This document shows positions 36,976 to 45,697 of a stretch of 64,000 nucleotides of DNA, in pieces. The DNA is from Sebaldella sp. S0638 (GTDB lineage Bacteria; Fusobacteriota; Fusobacteriia; Fusobacteriales; Leptotrichiaceae): assembly GCF_024158605.1 (NCBI RefSeq), contig NZ_JAMZGM010000001.1:1-64000 (forward strand), given 5' to 3'. Both the position numbers and the translations under genes were made by a program. Each line of letters opens with the position of its first letter. Position 1 is the stretch's first letter. The notes under the pieces were generated by a model. It was not told the origin of the DNA and did no database searches. It was given only the letters and a program-made list of their open reading frames with translations.

Positions 36976-38706
36976 TTATCTTACAAGCTCTTTTACCATA
37001 TATTCTTTTTCATCATCTTTTATTTTATCGCCGAGTTTTTCCGTGATTTCACCAAATTCACTCTTAGTAAGCTTTATCCCGTACGCTTTCATCACTTCTG
37101 AAGCTGCTGCCCTTACATGCGGTGTTTCCGCAAGAAGACGCTTTACCTGCTTTGATATTTCCTTATTCATCTCATAATCTTCTGCTGTTAAAAGTGCAAT
37201 TAACGAAGCATGTCTTATCTGCGGATCAAAGTCATAAAGCCCGTATTCCATAAAATTATATAATTCTTCATCATCAAACTTATGAAAATTAGCTATTATC
37301 ATGCTGTATACAGCATCAAATTTATATTTATCATGAACTGCCCATTCAGGATCAGACTCCATTGAAAATTTTTCTTTCTGTCTTTCCTCAATATCAAATT
37401 CTTCTTTGAATCTCTTTATTACTTCATTTTTAGCCTTTTTTGTTCCTATTTCAAATACAAGATTCAGATAATTATAGTTATACAGATTACCTGAATATTT
37501 TTTCTTTACTATATCCAGTACAAAGCTTTTTTTATGGTCTATAGCATAATCCAGCAGAAAGAATTCATTTTCGCTCTGGATTATTTCACTTACTATTTCT
37601 TCTTTATAATTTTCATCAAGATAGTTTTTTACGTCTTTTTTCAGTTTTTTATAATCATATTCTTTTCCGAGAATCTGCTCCATAAGCTCAGCAGGAACGT
37701 ATTTGAAAGTTCTGTATAAAATTATATATCCAATGAGTCTTTCATGTTCAAATTCCACCTGTTCAAGTACCTCTATATATTTTATGAATTTCTCTCTTCC
37801 TTCCGGAGTATTCAGCAGAGAAGTATACACTCCGCCTTCTATGCTTATATTCAGAAGATTAGTCAGGTTCAGGAACAATTCACTGTCCTCTGTACTTTTA
37901 TTCAGAATTTCAATAATATCAAAATTATGTGCTATTATCGGATCAGTTTCCACGCTTAGTACAAAATTACCCGAATACACAGCCTCTATCAGCTCTATCT
38001 GATAATCTATCTTTCCGTTCAGCAGATTATTATAAGTCAAAAGTTCCAGTACTGCTATCTTTCCCCATCCTTCAGTTTTTGAAAGCAGTTCTGTTATCTT
38101 GTCAAAATTTTCTCTGTTTACCAAAAGCATTGCCATATATCTTGCTACCTCAGGATACTGACCTATTGTGAATATTACATCTTCAGTGCTTGAATCAGAA
38201 AAATTCCCAACTATTTCAAATGCTATTTTAAATACTTCCATATTTGTTGTATTCATCAGTACCTCTGCCATAAAATCATGAACCATTTTCAGATCCGGTT
38301 TAGCTTTTACCGCATTTGAATGAAAAAAATTCAGAAATTCCTTTGCACCTGTGTCCAGTTTTAGAAAGTCAGCCTCAAATTCCCCTGTTTTTTTATAATT
38401 ACCTTTTCCAAGTTTCTCTATAATAAGCATACCTGTAATTTCGTTAACTTCTCTCGGTTCTGATTTCAGATTATCTCTGTAGCCTGCCATAAATATTACT
38501 TCTTCAGGCTTATTCTCCATTTTCCATAACTCTTCTTCTATTCTCTGTACATTCAGCGTACCGTTTTCTTTTACATTTCCAAGTATGATCTTATAAATTG
38601 ACGGCTTCTCTTTTCTTCCTGCTGTTTTTGGTGCCGGAGCTGCTTCGTTTTTTTCTGAAACAATTTCTTTTTTATTTCCTTCTTTTTTCTTAAATGCGTT
38701 TAACAT
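36976..38706 (-). CDS. HEAT-repeat-like protein of unknown function
   Basis: 576 residues. After a charged, Ala/Pro-rich N-terminal 35 residues, the protein is a run of paired helices; the end (about 475-545) contains a classic HEAT-type element, DPQIRHASLIALL followed by TPHVRAAASEVMKAYG. No enzyme motif, signal peptide or membrane segment. It is the first gene of a three-gene operon with a strong promoter, so it may be a scaffold for the nucleotidyltransferase and kinase, but this is only inferred from position. Confidence 0.8.
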   Translation of the reverse strand: MLNAFKKKEGNKKEIVSEKNEAAPAPKTAGRKEKPSIYKIILGNVKENGTLNVQRIEEELWKMENKPEEVIFMAGYRDNLKSEPREVNEITGMLIIEKLGKGNYKKTGEFEADFLKLDTGAKEFLNFFHSNAVKAKPDLKMVHDFMAEVLMNTTNMEVFKIAFEIVGNFSDSSTEDVIFTIGQYPEVARYMAMLLVNRENFDKITELLSKTEGWGKIAVLELLTYNNLLNGKIDYQIELIEAVYSGNFVLSVETDPIIAHNFDIIEILNKSTEDSELFLNLTNLLNISIEGGVYTSLLNTPEGREKFIKYIEVLEQVEFEHERLIGYIILYRTFKYVPAELMEQILGKEYDYKKLKKDVKNYLDENYKEEIVSEIIQSENEFFLLDYAIDHKKSFVLDIVKKKYSGNLYNYNYLNLVFEIGTKKAKNEVIKRFKEEFDIEERQKEKFSMESDPEWAVHDKYKFDAVYSMIIANFHKFDDEELYNFMEYGLYDFDPQIRHASLIALLTAEDYEMNKEISKQVKRLLAETPHVRAAASEVMKAYGIKLTKSEFGEITEKLGDKIKDDEKEYMVKELVR

Positions 38707-38750
38707 TTCTCCTCCTAAAGTTTTTATAAAATAAATATTCTGTTTTTCAT

Positions 38751-38779
38751 ATTATACTGTAACATTTGATATCTTTCAA
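38751..38779 (-). promoter_or_regulatory. Promoter of the HEAT/Thg1/kinase operon
   Basis: TTGAAA (38774-38779), exactly 17 bases, TATAAT (38751-38756) on the minus strand, followed by a short leader and AGGAGG before the ATG at 38706. Confidence 0.75.
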
Positions 38780-38806
38780 TAATTATATGTTTAAGAATAT
38801 AATTTT

Positions 38807-39676
38807 TTATAATTTCTGTATCAAAAAATCAAATATTTTCCATAAATAAAATAGTGTCATTGCACTGCCTAAAAGACCTAAAATAATTCCCGAAGTATAT
38901 CTGTCATCATACTTCCCGCGAAAACCGTCATAGCAGAAATAAATTCCCAATGGGGGGAATATCAAAAGAAAAAATAACATAAACATTATTTCATCTGACT
39001 TAAATCCCATTAGACGTTTTTTATATGGTTTTGCCGGTATTTCCGGTCTTGTATCCATGACATAATCCGTTGTTTCCTCAGGAGAATACTGTGTATCAGA
39101 GTATGTATCCCTGAAATCGTAATACAGATATTCACTGAAACTGTTAAGTTCATACTGAAATTTTTCATATGTTTCTATTTCCTGATGTAAAACATCACAT
39201 AATTCACCTGTTTTCATAAAAGTATCCACATTTTTATTTATATTATTTATCTGCTCTATATCTCCCAATGTGAGCTTTTCAAATTCCTCATAAGAATCTG
39301 TCCTCATTTCATAAAGCTCAAAAGCCTCAAGCAGAAAATATTTATATCCTTCTGAAATAAAGCTGTCCTTATCCAGAAATTTTTCAATATTTTCGTAAGA
39401 TTCATCACTTACAAGTATTTTCCCCTTGCTTAAAGCTGTTTTTTCATCTTTCATTTTCAAAAGAAAAGCCTTTAATTTATCTATTCCCTCTGACATATCA
39501 GAAATTACAGCTATTTTTTCTTCCAAAATACATATTGAAGATTTTTCCGCTCTGGGCAGTGAACTGCATAAAATTTTGAATAAAAGCGGAAAAGCATAGT
39601 TATATTCAGCTATTCCCCTTATTTTTTCCCTTTTTCCCACACTGTCCGTTATATAAAGATAAGTTCTGTTCGCCAT
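38807..39676 (-). CDS. Unknown protein with C-terminal membrane segments
   Basis: 289 residues. It opens MANRTYLYITD, which resembles a family of uncharacterised MANRxYLY proteins (DUF7822-like, from memory and not checked). The first 215 residues look soluble and helical; after a Pro-rich linker (RPEIPAKPYKK) two or three hydrophobic segments follow (EIMFMLFFLLIFPPLGIYF and IILGLLGSAMTLFYLWKIF). It therefore probably faces the cytoplasm while anchored at its C-terminus. It follows the exported protein gene by about 38 bases in the same direction. Confidence 0.75.
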   Translation of the reverse strand: MANRTYLYITDSVGKREKIRGIAEYNYAFPLLFKILCSSLPRAEKSSICILEEKIAVISDMSEGIDKLKAFLLKMKDEKTALSKGKILVSDESYENIEKFLDKDSFISEGYKYFLLEAFELYEMRTDSYEEFEKLTLGDIEQINNINKNVDTFMKTGELCDVLHQEIETYEKFQYELNSFSEYLYYDFRDTYSDTQYSPEETTDYVMDTRPEIPAKPYKKRLMGFKSDEIMFMLFFLLIFPPLGIYFCYDGFRGKYDDRYTSGIILGLLGSAMTLFYLWKIFDFLIQKL

Positions 39677-39713
39677 ATTTCTCCTCTGAAGTGCTGATTT
39701 TTTACTGTACTTT

Positions 39714-40478
39714 TTATCTGCTGTTTAGCTGTTCGCCCATTCCGCCCGAGTCAGAAAATTTGAATTTTACTTTACCGTAATCATTTACAAAATCAAAACT
39801 TATATATGCATCTTCAAATATCCCGCAGTCACAGCTTTCTTCCCACTCTTCCCCGAAAAGATAAAATAGTTTCACTTTTTTAGAAAAAAGATAATCTTCT
39901 GTAAATCCTAGTTTTTTACTATTTTTTCTTCCCTTATAAATAAATTTCTTTTCATTATTAAAACTGTCAGTAACTGTTATATTATAAACAGAATTTTCTC
40001 CTTTTTCTATGTTTATTTTCGGAAGATTTATTGAAATCGGTTTCGGCATATCATTTTTGAAAGTGACAGGAACAAGTACATTATACCCTTCGCCCCAGTC
40101 AAGAAATATCCCGATATCCCTGATACCGTCATTATTAAAGTCACCTACATAATAACCTGTCACCATATAGTCAAAATACTCATTTCCGCTGTTTAAAAAA
40201 TTAATTTTCTCTCCGGAATAAAAAACGTAATTTTTATCTGTATCTCCGCTGTCATAATATATCAGACCGTTTTGATAAGTTACGGTCTTATTCTCCTCAT
40301 CCGTTACCTTAGTTGCAAGAAAATATATATTTTCAGATTCGTCGTCACCGTTAAAATCCTCTTTTTTGGTTTCATATATATCATGTTTAAAATTTTTCTT
40401 ATAATACTCAAACGGCTTGGCACTTTCCGAATATAAAAACACATAAAAAAATAACAGTAAATATTTAATCTTCTTCAT
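39714..40478 (-). CDS. Exported protein of unknown function with FG-GAP-like Asp loops
   Basis: About 254 residues from the start at 40478, chosen because GGGAG lies just before it and because it gives a signal peptide (MKKIKYLLLFFYVFLYSESA). The longer frame to 40598 has no ribosome site and would overlap the divergent promoter. Mature region: DFNGDDESENIYF (about 38-50) and DFNNDGIRDIGIFLD (about 114-128) are calcium-type Asp/Asn loops as in FG-GAP repeats. The end is CDCGIFEDAYI then a beta-rich tail. Likely periplasmic or surface-exposed; function unknown. Confidence 0.78.
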   Translation of the reverse strand: MKKIKYLLLFFYVFLYSESAKPFEYYKKNFKHDIYETKKEDFNGDDESENIYFLATKVTDEENKTVTYQNGLIYYDSGDTDKNYVFYSGEKINFLNSGNEYFDYMVTGYYVGDFNNDGIRDIGIFLDWGEGYNVLVPVTFKNDMPKPISINLPKINIEKGENSVYNITVTDSFNNEKKFIYKGRKNSKKLGFTEDYLFSKKVKLFYLFGEEWEESCDCGIFEDAYISFDFVNDYGKVKFKFSDSGGMGEQLNSR

Positions 40479-40545
40479 AAAAAACTCCCGTATACTCTGT
40501 TTGTTATTTAAAAACTCCCTGACTGCTGCGCTTTGATACACAGCC

Positions 40546-40598
40546 TTGTTTTCTCGTCGTAATAATGATATTATATAGTATATTTCTAAATAAAACAA
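40546..40598. promoter_or_regulatory. Shared divergent promoter with a common -10 region
   Basis: Plus strand: TTGTTT (40546-40551), 17 bases, TATTAT (40569-40574) with an upstream TG. Minus strand: TTGTTT (40593-40598), 17 bases, TATAAT (40570-40575). The two -10 boxes overlap almost fully, so one palindromic A/T core serves both directions. Confidence 0.65.
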
Positions 40599-40610
40599 TG
40601 GTGATTAAAT

Positions 40611-41276
40611 ATGAAGAATATAAATTTGTCCAGAATAAGAAATTATATGAATTTCAGACATGGATTTTACGGTGAAAAGTCTTTTAGAAAAGCTGCTGTA
40701 ATGGCTCTTATTATAGAAGTCGACCAAAAGCCCCACTTTGTGTTTCAGGAAAGAAACCAAAATATTCGTCAGGGCGGTGAAGTTTCTTTTCCAGGCGGCG
40801 GTTTTGAAAAAGAACTGGATTTCACACTGCTTGATACTGCTGTAAGGGAAACAGTGGAAGAAATGGGAATAAAAAAAGAAAGTATCGAAATATGGGGACA
40901 GCTTGATACGCTTATTACACAATTTGACGTGATTGTAGAACCCTTTGTGGGGTTTTCAAAAACAAAATTTGAGAATTTTACTCCGAACAAAGAAGAAGTT
41001 TCTAAGATATTCTCTGTTCCTGTTGAATTTTTTCTGGATACTAAGCCTGAATGGTATGATATTGTGCTGAAATCTTCCCCTATTGTTATTGATCCCAAGA
41101 CAAATGAGCAAAAGCTTATATTTCCTGCAAAAGACCTTGGTCTTCCGGAAATGTACCATAATGAATGGACTACCAATGTAAGAAAAATCCCTCTTTATAA
41201 AACAGGAGACGGAGTTATATGGGGATTTACCGCTCAGGTAATCATTAACTTTATTGAGAAAATTATAAAATTTTAA
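40611..41276 (+). CDS. NUDIX hydrolase, CoA-pyrophosphatase-like
   Basis: 221 residues. The region FVFQERNQNIRQGGEVSFPGG (about 44-64), then EKELDFTLLDTAVRETVEEMGI, has the Nudix box core RETVEEMG and the NuCoA-type lead-in (R.GGEVSFPGG), which points to the NudL-like hydrolases that cut coenzyme A or related diphosphates. Loop spacing in the first part of the Nudix box fits that subgroup. First gene of a plus-strand operon with mgsA 19 bases behind. Substrate not proven. Confidence 0.88.
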   Translation: MKNINLSRIRNYMNFRHGFYGEKSFRKAAVMALIIEVDQKPHFVFQERNQNIRQGGEVSFPGGGFEKELDFTLLDTAVRETVEEMGIKKESIEIWGQLDTLITQFDVIVEPFVGFSKTKFENFTPNKEEVSKIFSVPVEFFLDTKPEWYDIVLKSSPIVIDPKTNEQKLIFPAKDLGLPEMYHNEWTTNVRKIPLYKTGDGVIWGFTAQVIINFIEKIIKF

Positions 41277-41295
41277 TAGAATAAGGATGGTAAAT

Positions 41296-41658
41296 ATGAA
41301 AAAAGTCGCACTTATTGCACATGACAAAAAGAAAGACAATCTTTTGGAATTTGTTAAGAAAAATATCGAAATTTTCAGCAGATTCCCTCTTGTAGGGACT
41401 GGTACTACTGGAAAACTAATAACTGAAGTTCTAGGCCTGGAAGTAAAACGCTATAAAAGCGGTCCGCTTGGCGGGGATCAGCAGATTGGTGCACTTATTG
41501 CAGAAGATGAAATAGAATTCGTAATGTTTTTCAGAGATCCGCTTACGAGCCAGCCGCATGAACCTGATGTTCAGGCATTAATAAGACTCTGTGATGTACA
41601 TAATGTGGCAATTGCTACTAATACTTCCACAGCTGAGCTTATTATCAGAAATTTTTAA
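41296..41658 (+). CDS. mgsA: Methylglyoxal synthase
   Basis: Turns dihydroxyacetone phosphate into methylglyoxal plus phosphate, a bypass of lower glycolysis when phosphate is short. 120 residues from the start at 41296, which has AAGGATGG upstream; the ATG at 41287 lies inside that site. GTGTTGKLI (phosphate loop), GPLGGDQQIGA with the catalytic Asp, DPLTSQPHEPDV and ATNTSTAE at the end are all typical. Lies between the NUDIX hydrolase and an exported protein. Confidence 0.96.
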   Translation: MKKVALIAHDKKKDNLLEFVKKNIEIFSRFPLVGTGTTGKLITEVLGLEVKRYKSGPLGGDQQIGALIAEDEIEFVMFFRDPLTSQPHEPDVQALIRLCDVHNVAIATNTSTAELIIRNF

Positions 41659-41672
41659 TGCAAGGAGAAAAA

Positions 41673-42737
41673 ATGAAAAAATTTTTACTTTTAGTCTTAT
41701 TTACTGGTATTTGTACAGGAGTATACAGCGATTCTTCCATGAATGACCTGAATGATCTTCTTAAGCAGAGCGGTTCATTTACCAAGACTACCGATACTAA
41801 GAATAATATTGCCCCTGTAACAGGTGCAGCTGAAAAAAATACAATAAAAGAAAAAGACTTTTTTTCACAGTCTGAAAAGATTTATAAAGATAAAACTCTT
41901 TCGGGATTAAATGAATTATTTAAGAAAAACTCGGATTTCCTTGTAATTTCACAGTATATTGATGAAAATATAAAAAATCTTGACCGCAAAAATGCAGATG
42001 AAATGCTTTTGATGTTTGAAAATTACTATTATTCCATACCTTCTGATTCGGATATTTTTATTAATGATGAGGAATTAATGGATAAGAAGTTTGGTAAAAC
42101 AGTCCTTGAAGACGGAAAAAAATATAATAATGACTATACAATGCTTATAAAAAATTATAAAGAGGCAGATAATGCCGAACTTAGTGCATATTTGAAGTCT
42201 CTTTATGACAGAAACCTGAATCTTACATATAGTAACGGATATTTTTTCTTCACGGTTAATTATAATAAACTCCTTACATATGAAAAATATTTATCTGATA
42301 ATATGGTTAACTACCTGAAATATTCAGATAACGAAATAAGAAAGCCCGCTGTAGTAAACAGTAAAATAGTCATCCCGCTTGATGATCTGGTAAACAGAAT
42401 TCTCAGTGCTGAACAGTATATACAGCTTTCAGAAAATAAAGATCTGAACAAAGAATTTGCCAAAATGCTGGTATTTCACTTTGAAAATCTTATGCTCGGT
42501 GTAGGTGACACTTCTGTATTTAATTCTGATACAAATACATTAAATGATAATTTTCTGAAATCTTATAAATACTATATTTCTAAAAATGGAGTATTTAAAT
42601 CTGATTTACAAAAATATTTAGATACTCTTGATAAAAATAAATATGTGAAATCTTCTGATACTTATGGAAATCAAGTAAAATTAGTTAATAAAGTAATTAG
42701 TTTTTATCAGCTGAAAAGAGATGAAACTTTTCAGTAA
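41673..42737 (+). CDS. Exported protein of unknown function
   Basis: About 354 residues. The start at 41673 follows AAGGAG; the frame from 41658 begins on the mgsA stop and contains that site. The signal peptide is MKKFLLLVLFTGICTGVYS, probably cut after VYS. The rest is helical, Asn/Asp/Lys-rich, with many Tyr; no known domain, repeat or lipobox is visible. Last gene of the NUDIX-mgsA operon, with a terminator right after the stop. No function can be proposed. Confidence 0.8.
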   Translation: MKKFLLLVLFTGICTGVYSDSSMNDLNDLLKQSGSFTKTTDTKNNIAPVTGAAEKNTIKEKDFFSQSEKIYKDKTLSGLNELFKKNSDFLVISQYIDENIKNLDRKNADEMLLMFENYYYSIPSDSDIFINDEELMDKKFGKTVLEDGKKYNNDYTMLIKNYKEADNAELSAYLKSLYDRNLNLTYSNGYFFFTVNYNKLLTYEKYLSDNMVNYLKYSDNEIRKPAVVNSKIVIPLDDLVNRILSAEQYIQLSENKDLNKEFAKMLVFHFENLMLGVGDTSVFNSDTNTLNDNFLKSYKYYISKNGVFKSDLQKYLDTLDKNKYVKSSDTYGNQVKLVNKVISFYQLKRDETFQ

Positions 42738-42740
42738 TAC

Positions 42741-42776
42741 AAAAAAGAGCATTCCTTCTCAGGTCTGCTCTTTTTT
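42741..42776. terminator. Bidirectional terminator between convergent genes
   Basis: AAAAAAGAGCA (42741-42751) and TGCTCTTTTTT (42766-42776) pair perfectly and give a T-run on both strands. It lies between the plus-strand operon and the radical SAM gene, covering the last codons of the latter. Confidence 0.85.
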
Positions 42777-43727
42777 ACAAGGATTTTTTTTATTTTTAAT
42801 ACCCTGCCATGTGTTTCTTTGGACGAATTCTTTATCTATATCATTCAAAATGCTTATTTTATTCATACTCCATAGAGGCGCGGCGAGATCTTCAGCTTTT
42901 CCGTCTCCTGTTACCCTTTCCACTGCTATTTCTTCCGGAAGAAGTTCTATTTGATCCACAACTGTTTTTATATATTCTTCCCTTTCCATAATTTTGAATT
43001 TTTCATTTTCGTAAAGGGTAAATAACGGTGTATTTTTCAGAACATAAAGCATATGTATTTTCACTGCATTGATACCCAGATTTGAAATATCTTCCGCAGT
43101 TTTTATCATGTCGGCATATGATTCACCGGGAAGCCCGTTTATTATATGTACACATACCCTTATATTTCTCTTCCTCAGCTCTCTTACACCATTTATAAAA
43201 GTTCTGAAATCATGCCCTCTGTTTATCATTCCGGCAGTTTTGTCATTAGAACTCTGAAGTCCCAGTTCTACCCATAAAAATGTTCTTTTATTAAGCTCCC
43301 CGAGATATTCCAGAATATCTTCGTCCAATACATCTGCCCTTGTTGCTATACTCAGCCCTGCTACATCTTCCAGCGACAATACCGCTTCATACTTTTCCCT
43401 TAGTATGCTTATATCTGCATATGTATTTGTATAAGCCTGAAAATAAGCAATATATTTATTTATACCAGGCCATTTTTTCCTGATCTTCTCTTTGGCAGAC
43501 TGAAACTGTTCCTTTAGATTTTCTCCAGTTACCTCTAAAGCAAAGTCACCGCTTCCTCTTTCAGAACAGAAAATACATCCGCCCCTGCTTATGCTTCCGT
43601 CTATATTAGGGCATGTAAAGCCGCCGTCAAGGCTGATTTTTGCCACTTTTTCACCAAATACACTTTTCAGATAATAATCCCATGTATGGTATCTCTTATT
43701 GGTCGAAGTATATTTAAATCCACTCAT
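42759..43727 (-). CDS. YhcC-family radical SAM protein (TIGR01212 type)
   Basis: About 322 residues, beginning MSGFKYTSTNKRYHTWDYYL; the ATG at 43727 is used instead of the TTG before it. The cluster motif is the atypical CPNIDGSISRGGCIFC (Cys with long spacing, then CxxC), characteristic of the YhcC/TIGR01212 group. AYFQAYTNTYAD and WVELGLQSSND are further conserved stretches. The substrate is not known; E. coli YhcC is a relative. Lys-rich C-terminal tail. Stop codon inside the convergent terminator. Confidence 0.9.
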   Translation of the reverse strand: MSGFKYTSTNKRYHTWDYYLKSVFGEKVAKISLDGGFTCPNIDGSISRGGCIFCSERGSGDFALEVTGENLKEQFQSAKEKIRKKWPGINKYIAYFQAYTNTYADISILREKYEAVLSLEDVAGLSIATRADVLDEDILEYLGELNKRTFLWVELGLQSSNDKTAGMINRGHDFRTFINGVRELRKRNIRVCVHIINGLPGESYADMIKTAEDISNLGINAVKIHMLYVLKNTPLFTLYENEKFKIMEREEYIKTVVDQIELLPEEIAVERVTGDGKAEDLAAPLWSMNKISILNDIDKEFVQRNTWQGIKNKKNPCKKEQT

Positions 43728-43745
43728 CAAATTTCCTTTTCTGCT

Positions 43746-44624
43746 TTATTCCATTATATTTTTCAAAATTCCTATTTTTTCTATTTCACATTCTACTGTA
43801 TCACCGCTTTTTAAGTACTTAGGCGGCTTAAATCCCATACCTACTCCTGCCGGAGTCCCTGTTGCTATTATATCTCCCGGTATAAGCGTCATTCCCTTTG
43901 AAAGCTCCTCTATCAGATATTGGATACTGAAAATAAGGTTTTTTGTATTTGAATTTTGTCTTGTTTCTCCGTTTATTCTTGACGAAATATTCAGATTTTC
44001 AGGATTTTCAATATATGTTTTATAAACAATACACGGTCCTATAGATGTGTGAGAATCAAGACCTTTTCCCTTAAACCACTGATTATGTTTTCTTTGCAGG
44101 TCTCTTGCAGAAATATCATTTACTATGGTATAACCGAATATATACTCATCAGCATCTTCTTCTGTTACGTTAACCCCTTCTTTTCCCATAACTACCCCGA
44201 GTTCGGCTTCATAGTCTATTTCTTCTGTTATTCCTTCGTGTTTCATGATAATTTCCCCGTTTCCTATTGCTTTTAATACTCTTTTAGTAAAAAATACCGG
44301 TACTTCTATCTTTTTTTCAGGATCTTGTACACTCTGCGACTCTTTTATATGGTCAGAATAATTCAGGCCTACACATAATATATCTGTTGCCGGTCTTGGA
44401 ATCGGCGAAATTATCACTATATTTTCGATATTATAATGATTTCTTTCATTTTTTTCATATATATCTATGAGCTTTTCCATATGTTCTTCACTGTTCCAGA
44501 TGAATTCTGTCATATCATAAAAATCACAACCCAGAACTTTGTTTATATCTATCACTTTTTCACTGTCTTTTGAAATTATTCCGATTTTTTCTTCTGCATT
44601 TTCCAGAAATGTAATAAATTTCAT
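43746..44624 (-). CDS. Fumarylacetoacetate hydrolase-family protein
   Basis: 292 residues. The C-terminal catalytic domain (from about 80) shows DILCVGLNYSDHI, EIDYEAELGVVMG with the metal-binding Glu residues, GYTIVNDISARDLQ and IPGDIIATGTPAGVGMG. Family members act on 2-keto-4-pentenoate-type or oxaloacetate-type substrates, and many are acylpyruvases or oxaloacetate decarboxylases; which applies here is not clear. Upstream, TGATATAAT (44651-44659, minus strand) is a good extended -10 about 27 bases before the start. Single gene next to the radical SAM gene, 18 bases apart. Confidence 0.9.
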   Translation of the reverse strand: MKFITFLENAEEKIGIISKDSEKVIDINKVLGCDFYDMTEFIWNSEEHMEKLIDIYEKNERNHYNIENIVIISPIPRPATDILCVGLNYSDHIKESQSVQDPEKKIEVPVFFTKRVLKAIGNGEIIMKHEGITEEIDYEAELGVVMGKEGVNVTEEDADEYIFGYTIVNDISARDLQRKHNQWFKGKGLDSHTSIGPCIVYKTYIENPENLNISSRINGETRQNSNTKNLIFSIQYLIEELSKGMTLIPGDIIATGTPAGVGMGFKPPKYLKSGDTVECEIEKIGILKNIME

Positions 44625-44762
44625 TCTATCACCTCATTGATTTTTTTTAAATTATATCATTTTTTTGTTTTTATTGTTAGTATTTTGCTGAGCCTGATTC
44701 AAAACAGCACATGTCAACATATTTATATAATCTTTTTTTAACTATAAGCATATTGCACAGTT

Positions 44763-45557
44763 ATGTATCCTATATATTACAAATATTTATTTTCGGGATA
44801 TAAGTATGTTATAATATACTTTAGAAAATCTTTAACTTGGAAGGAGCTGTTTGAAATAGGTGTTATTGTCAATCTTCTGGCTATAGTCGCCGGAAGTCTT
44901 ATAGGAACTTTTGTAGGGCATAAATTTAAAAAGGATCTGAACGAACTGATAATGAATTGTGTTGGTTTATTTATTATTATTCTCGGGATAAAATCTACCA
45001 TAGGAGCCGGAAATGACATAAGAGTGCTTGTCTTCCTCATTATAGGCTCAATTATAGGAAACATAATTAATATAGATAAAAATATTACAAAATTCAGCAA
45101 ATTTCTTGAAAGAAAATTTGTAAAAGACCGTGAAAGTACTTTTGGAAAAGGACTTGTTATCAGTACCATCCTATACTGCGTGGGTGCCATGGCTATAATT
45201 GGTTCCATTAAGAGCGGACTATCCAAGGATAATAGTATCCTGTATATAAAATCTATTTTAGATGGTGTCAGTGCTATAATTTTCTCCTCTATTTACGGCA
45301 TAGGTGTAATGTTTTCAGGATTTGCAGTTCTTATTTATCAGGGATTATTTTATATTTTTGCTGCCCAGCTAAAAGGAATTCTCACTGAAACTGCTGTCAG
45401 AGAGATTGATTATCTCGGCGGAATTATGATACTTGGCATTGGAGTTAATATTTTATTTAAAAAAGAGATAAAAATAGCAAATATGCTTCCGGCAATTTTT
45501 ATACCAATGGTTTTTCCATTAATATGCAGCTTGTTTTCAAAAATTTTTAATTTCTAA
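44763..45557 (+). CDS. DUF554 family membrane protein; true start uncertain
   Basis: Integral membrane protein with about six or seven segments. The DUF554 pattern is clear from GVIVNLLAIVAGSLIG onward, including GIKSTIGAG, FGKGLVISTILYCVGAMAIIGSI and SKDNSILYIKSILDGVSAIIFSS. The first 20-30 residues of the longest frame are probably not translated: the extended -10 promoter (TGTTATAAT, 44807-44815) lies inside them. A good ribosome site AAGGAG (44841-44846) lies downstream, but no ATG, GTG or TTG follows in frame; the best-spaced codon is ATA at 44856 (9 bases). Function unknown, possibly transport. Confidence 0.82.
   Translation: MYPIYYKYLFSGYKYVIIYFRKSLTWKELFEIGVIVNLLAIVAGSLIGTFVGHKFKKDLNELIMNCVGLFIIILGIKSTIGAGNDIRVLVFLIIGSIIGNIINIDKNITKFSKFLERKFVKDRESTFGKGLVISTILYCVGAMAIIGSIKSGLSKDNSILYIKSILDGVSAIIFSSIYGIGVMFSGFAVLIYQGLFYIFAAQLKGILTETAVREIDYLGGIMILGIGVNILFKKEIKIANMLPAIFIPMVFPLICSLFSKIFNF
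44787..44815 (+). promoter_or_regulatory. Extended -10 promoter of the DUF554 gene
   Basis: TG-T-TATAAT at 44807-44815 is a perfect extended -10; the -35 (TTATTT at 44787-44792) is weak. Predicted start near 44821, about 20 bases before the ribosome site. Confidence 0.6.
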
Positions 45558-45562
45558 ATTTA

Positions 45563-45618
45563 TAAAAATATCATATTATGTAAAACTGCTTTTACCTGAT
45601 ATGATATTTTTTATTTTC
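45563..45618 (+). terminator. Terminator of the DUF554 gene
   Basis: Arms AAATATCATA and TATGATATTT with an inner GTAAAA/TTTTAC stem; a T-rich run follows on the plus strand. Confidence 0.7.
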
Positions 45619-45623
45619 TCTGT

Positions 45624-45659
45624 AAAAAAACAAGCCGCCCTGGATTATCCAGAACGGCT
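45624..45659 (-). terminator. Terminator of the small zinc-ribbon gene
   Basis: AGCCG..CTGG (45633-45643) pairs with CCAG..CGGCT (45649-45659); seven T follow on the minus strand (45624-45630). Confidence 0.75.
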
Positions 45660-45697
45660 CCTACCCGCTCTACCTTCAATTTCTTGAATTTTTTACA

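Noticed and set aside
38787-38805. AATTATAT/ATATAATT palindrome considered as a terminator of the 289-residue gene
   Set aside because: It is all A/T and the T-run is on the wrong strand for that gene.
40605-41339. Three minus-strand frames opposite the NUDIX and mgsA genes
   Set aside because: They lie over well-recognised plus-strand genes and have no family resemblance or ribosome site.
44713-44718. TTGACA on the minus strand before the FAH-family gene
   Set aside because: No -10 box at the proper distance; the better signal is the extended -10 at 44651-44659.
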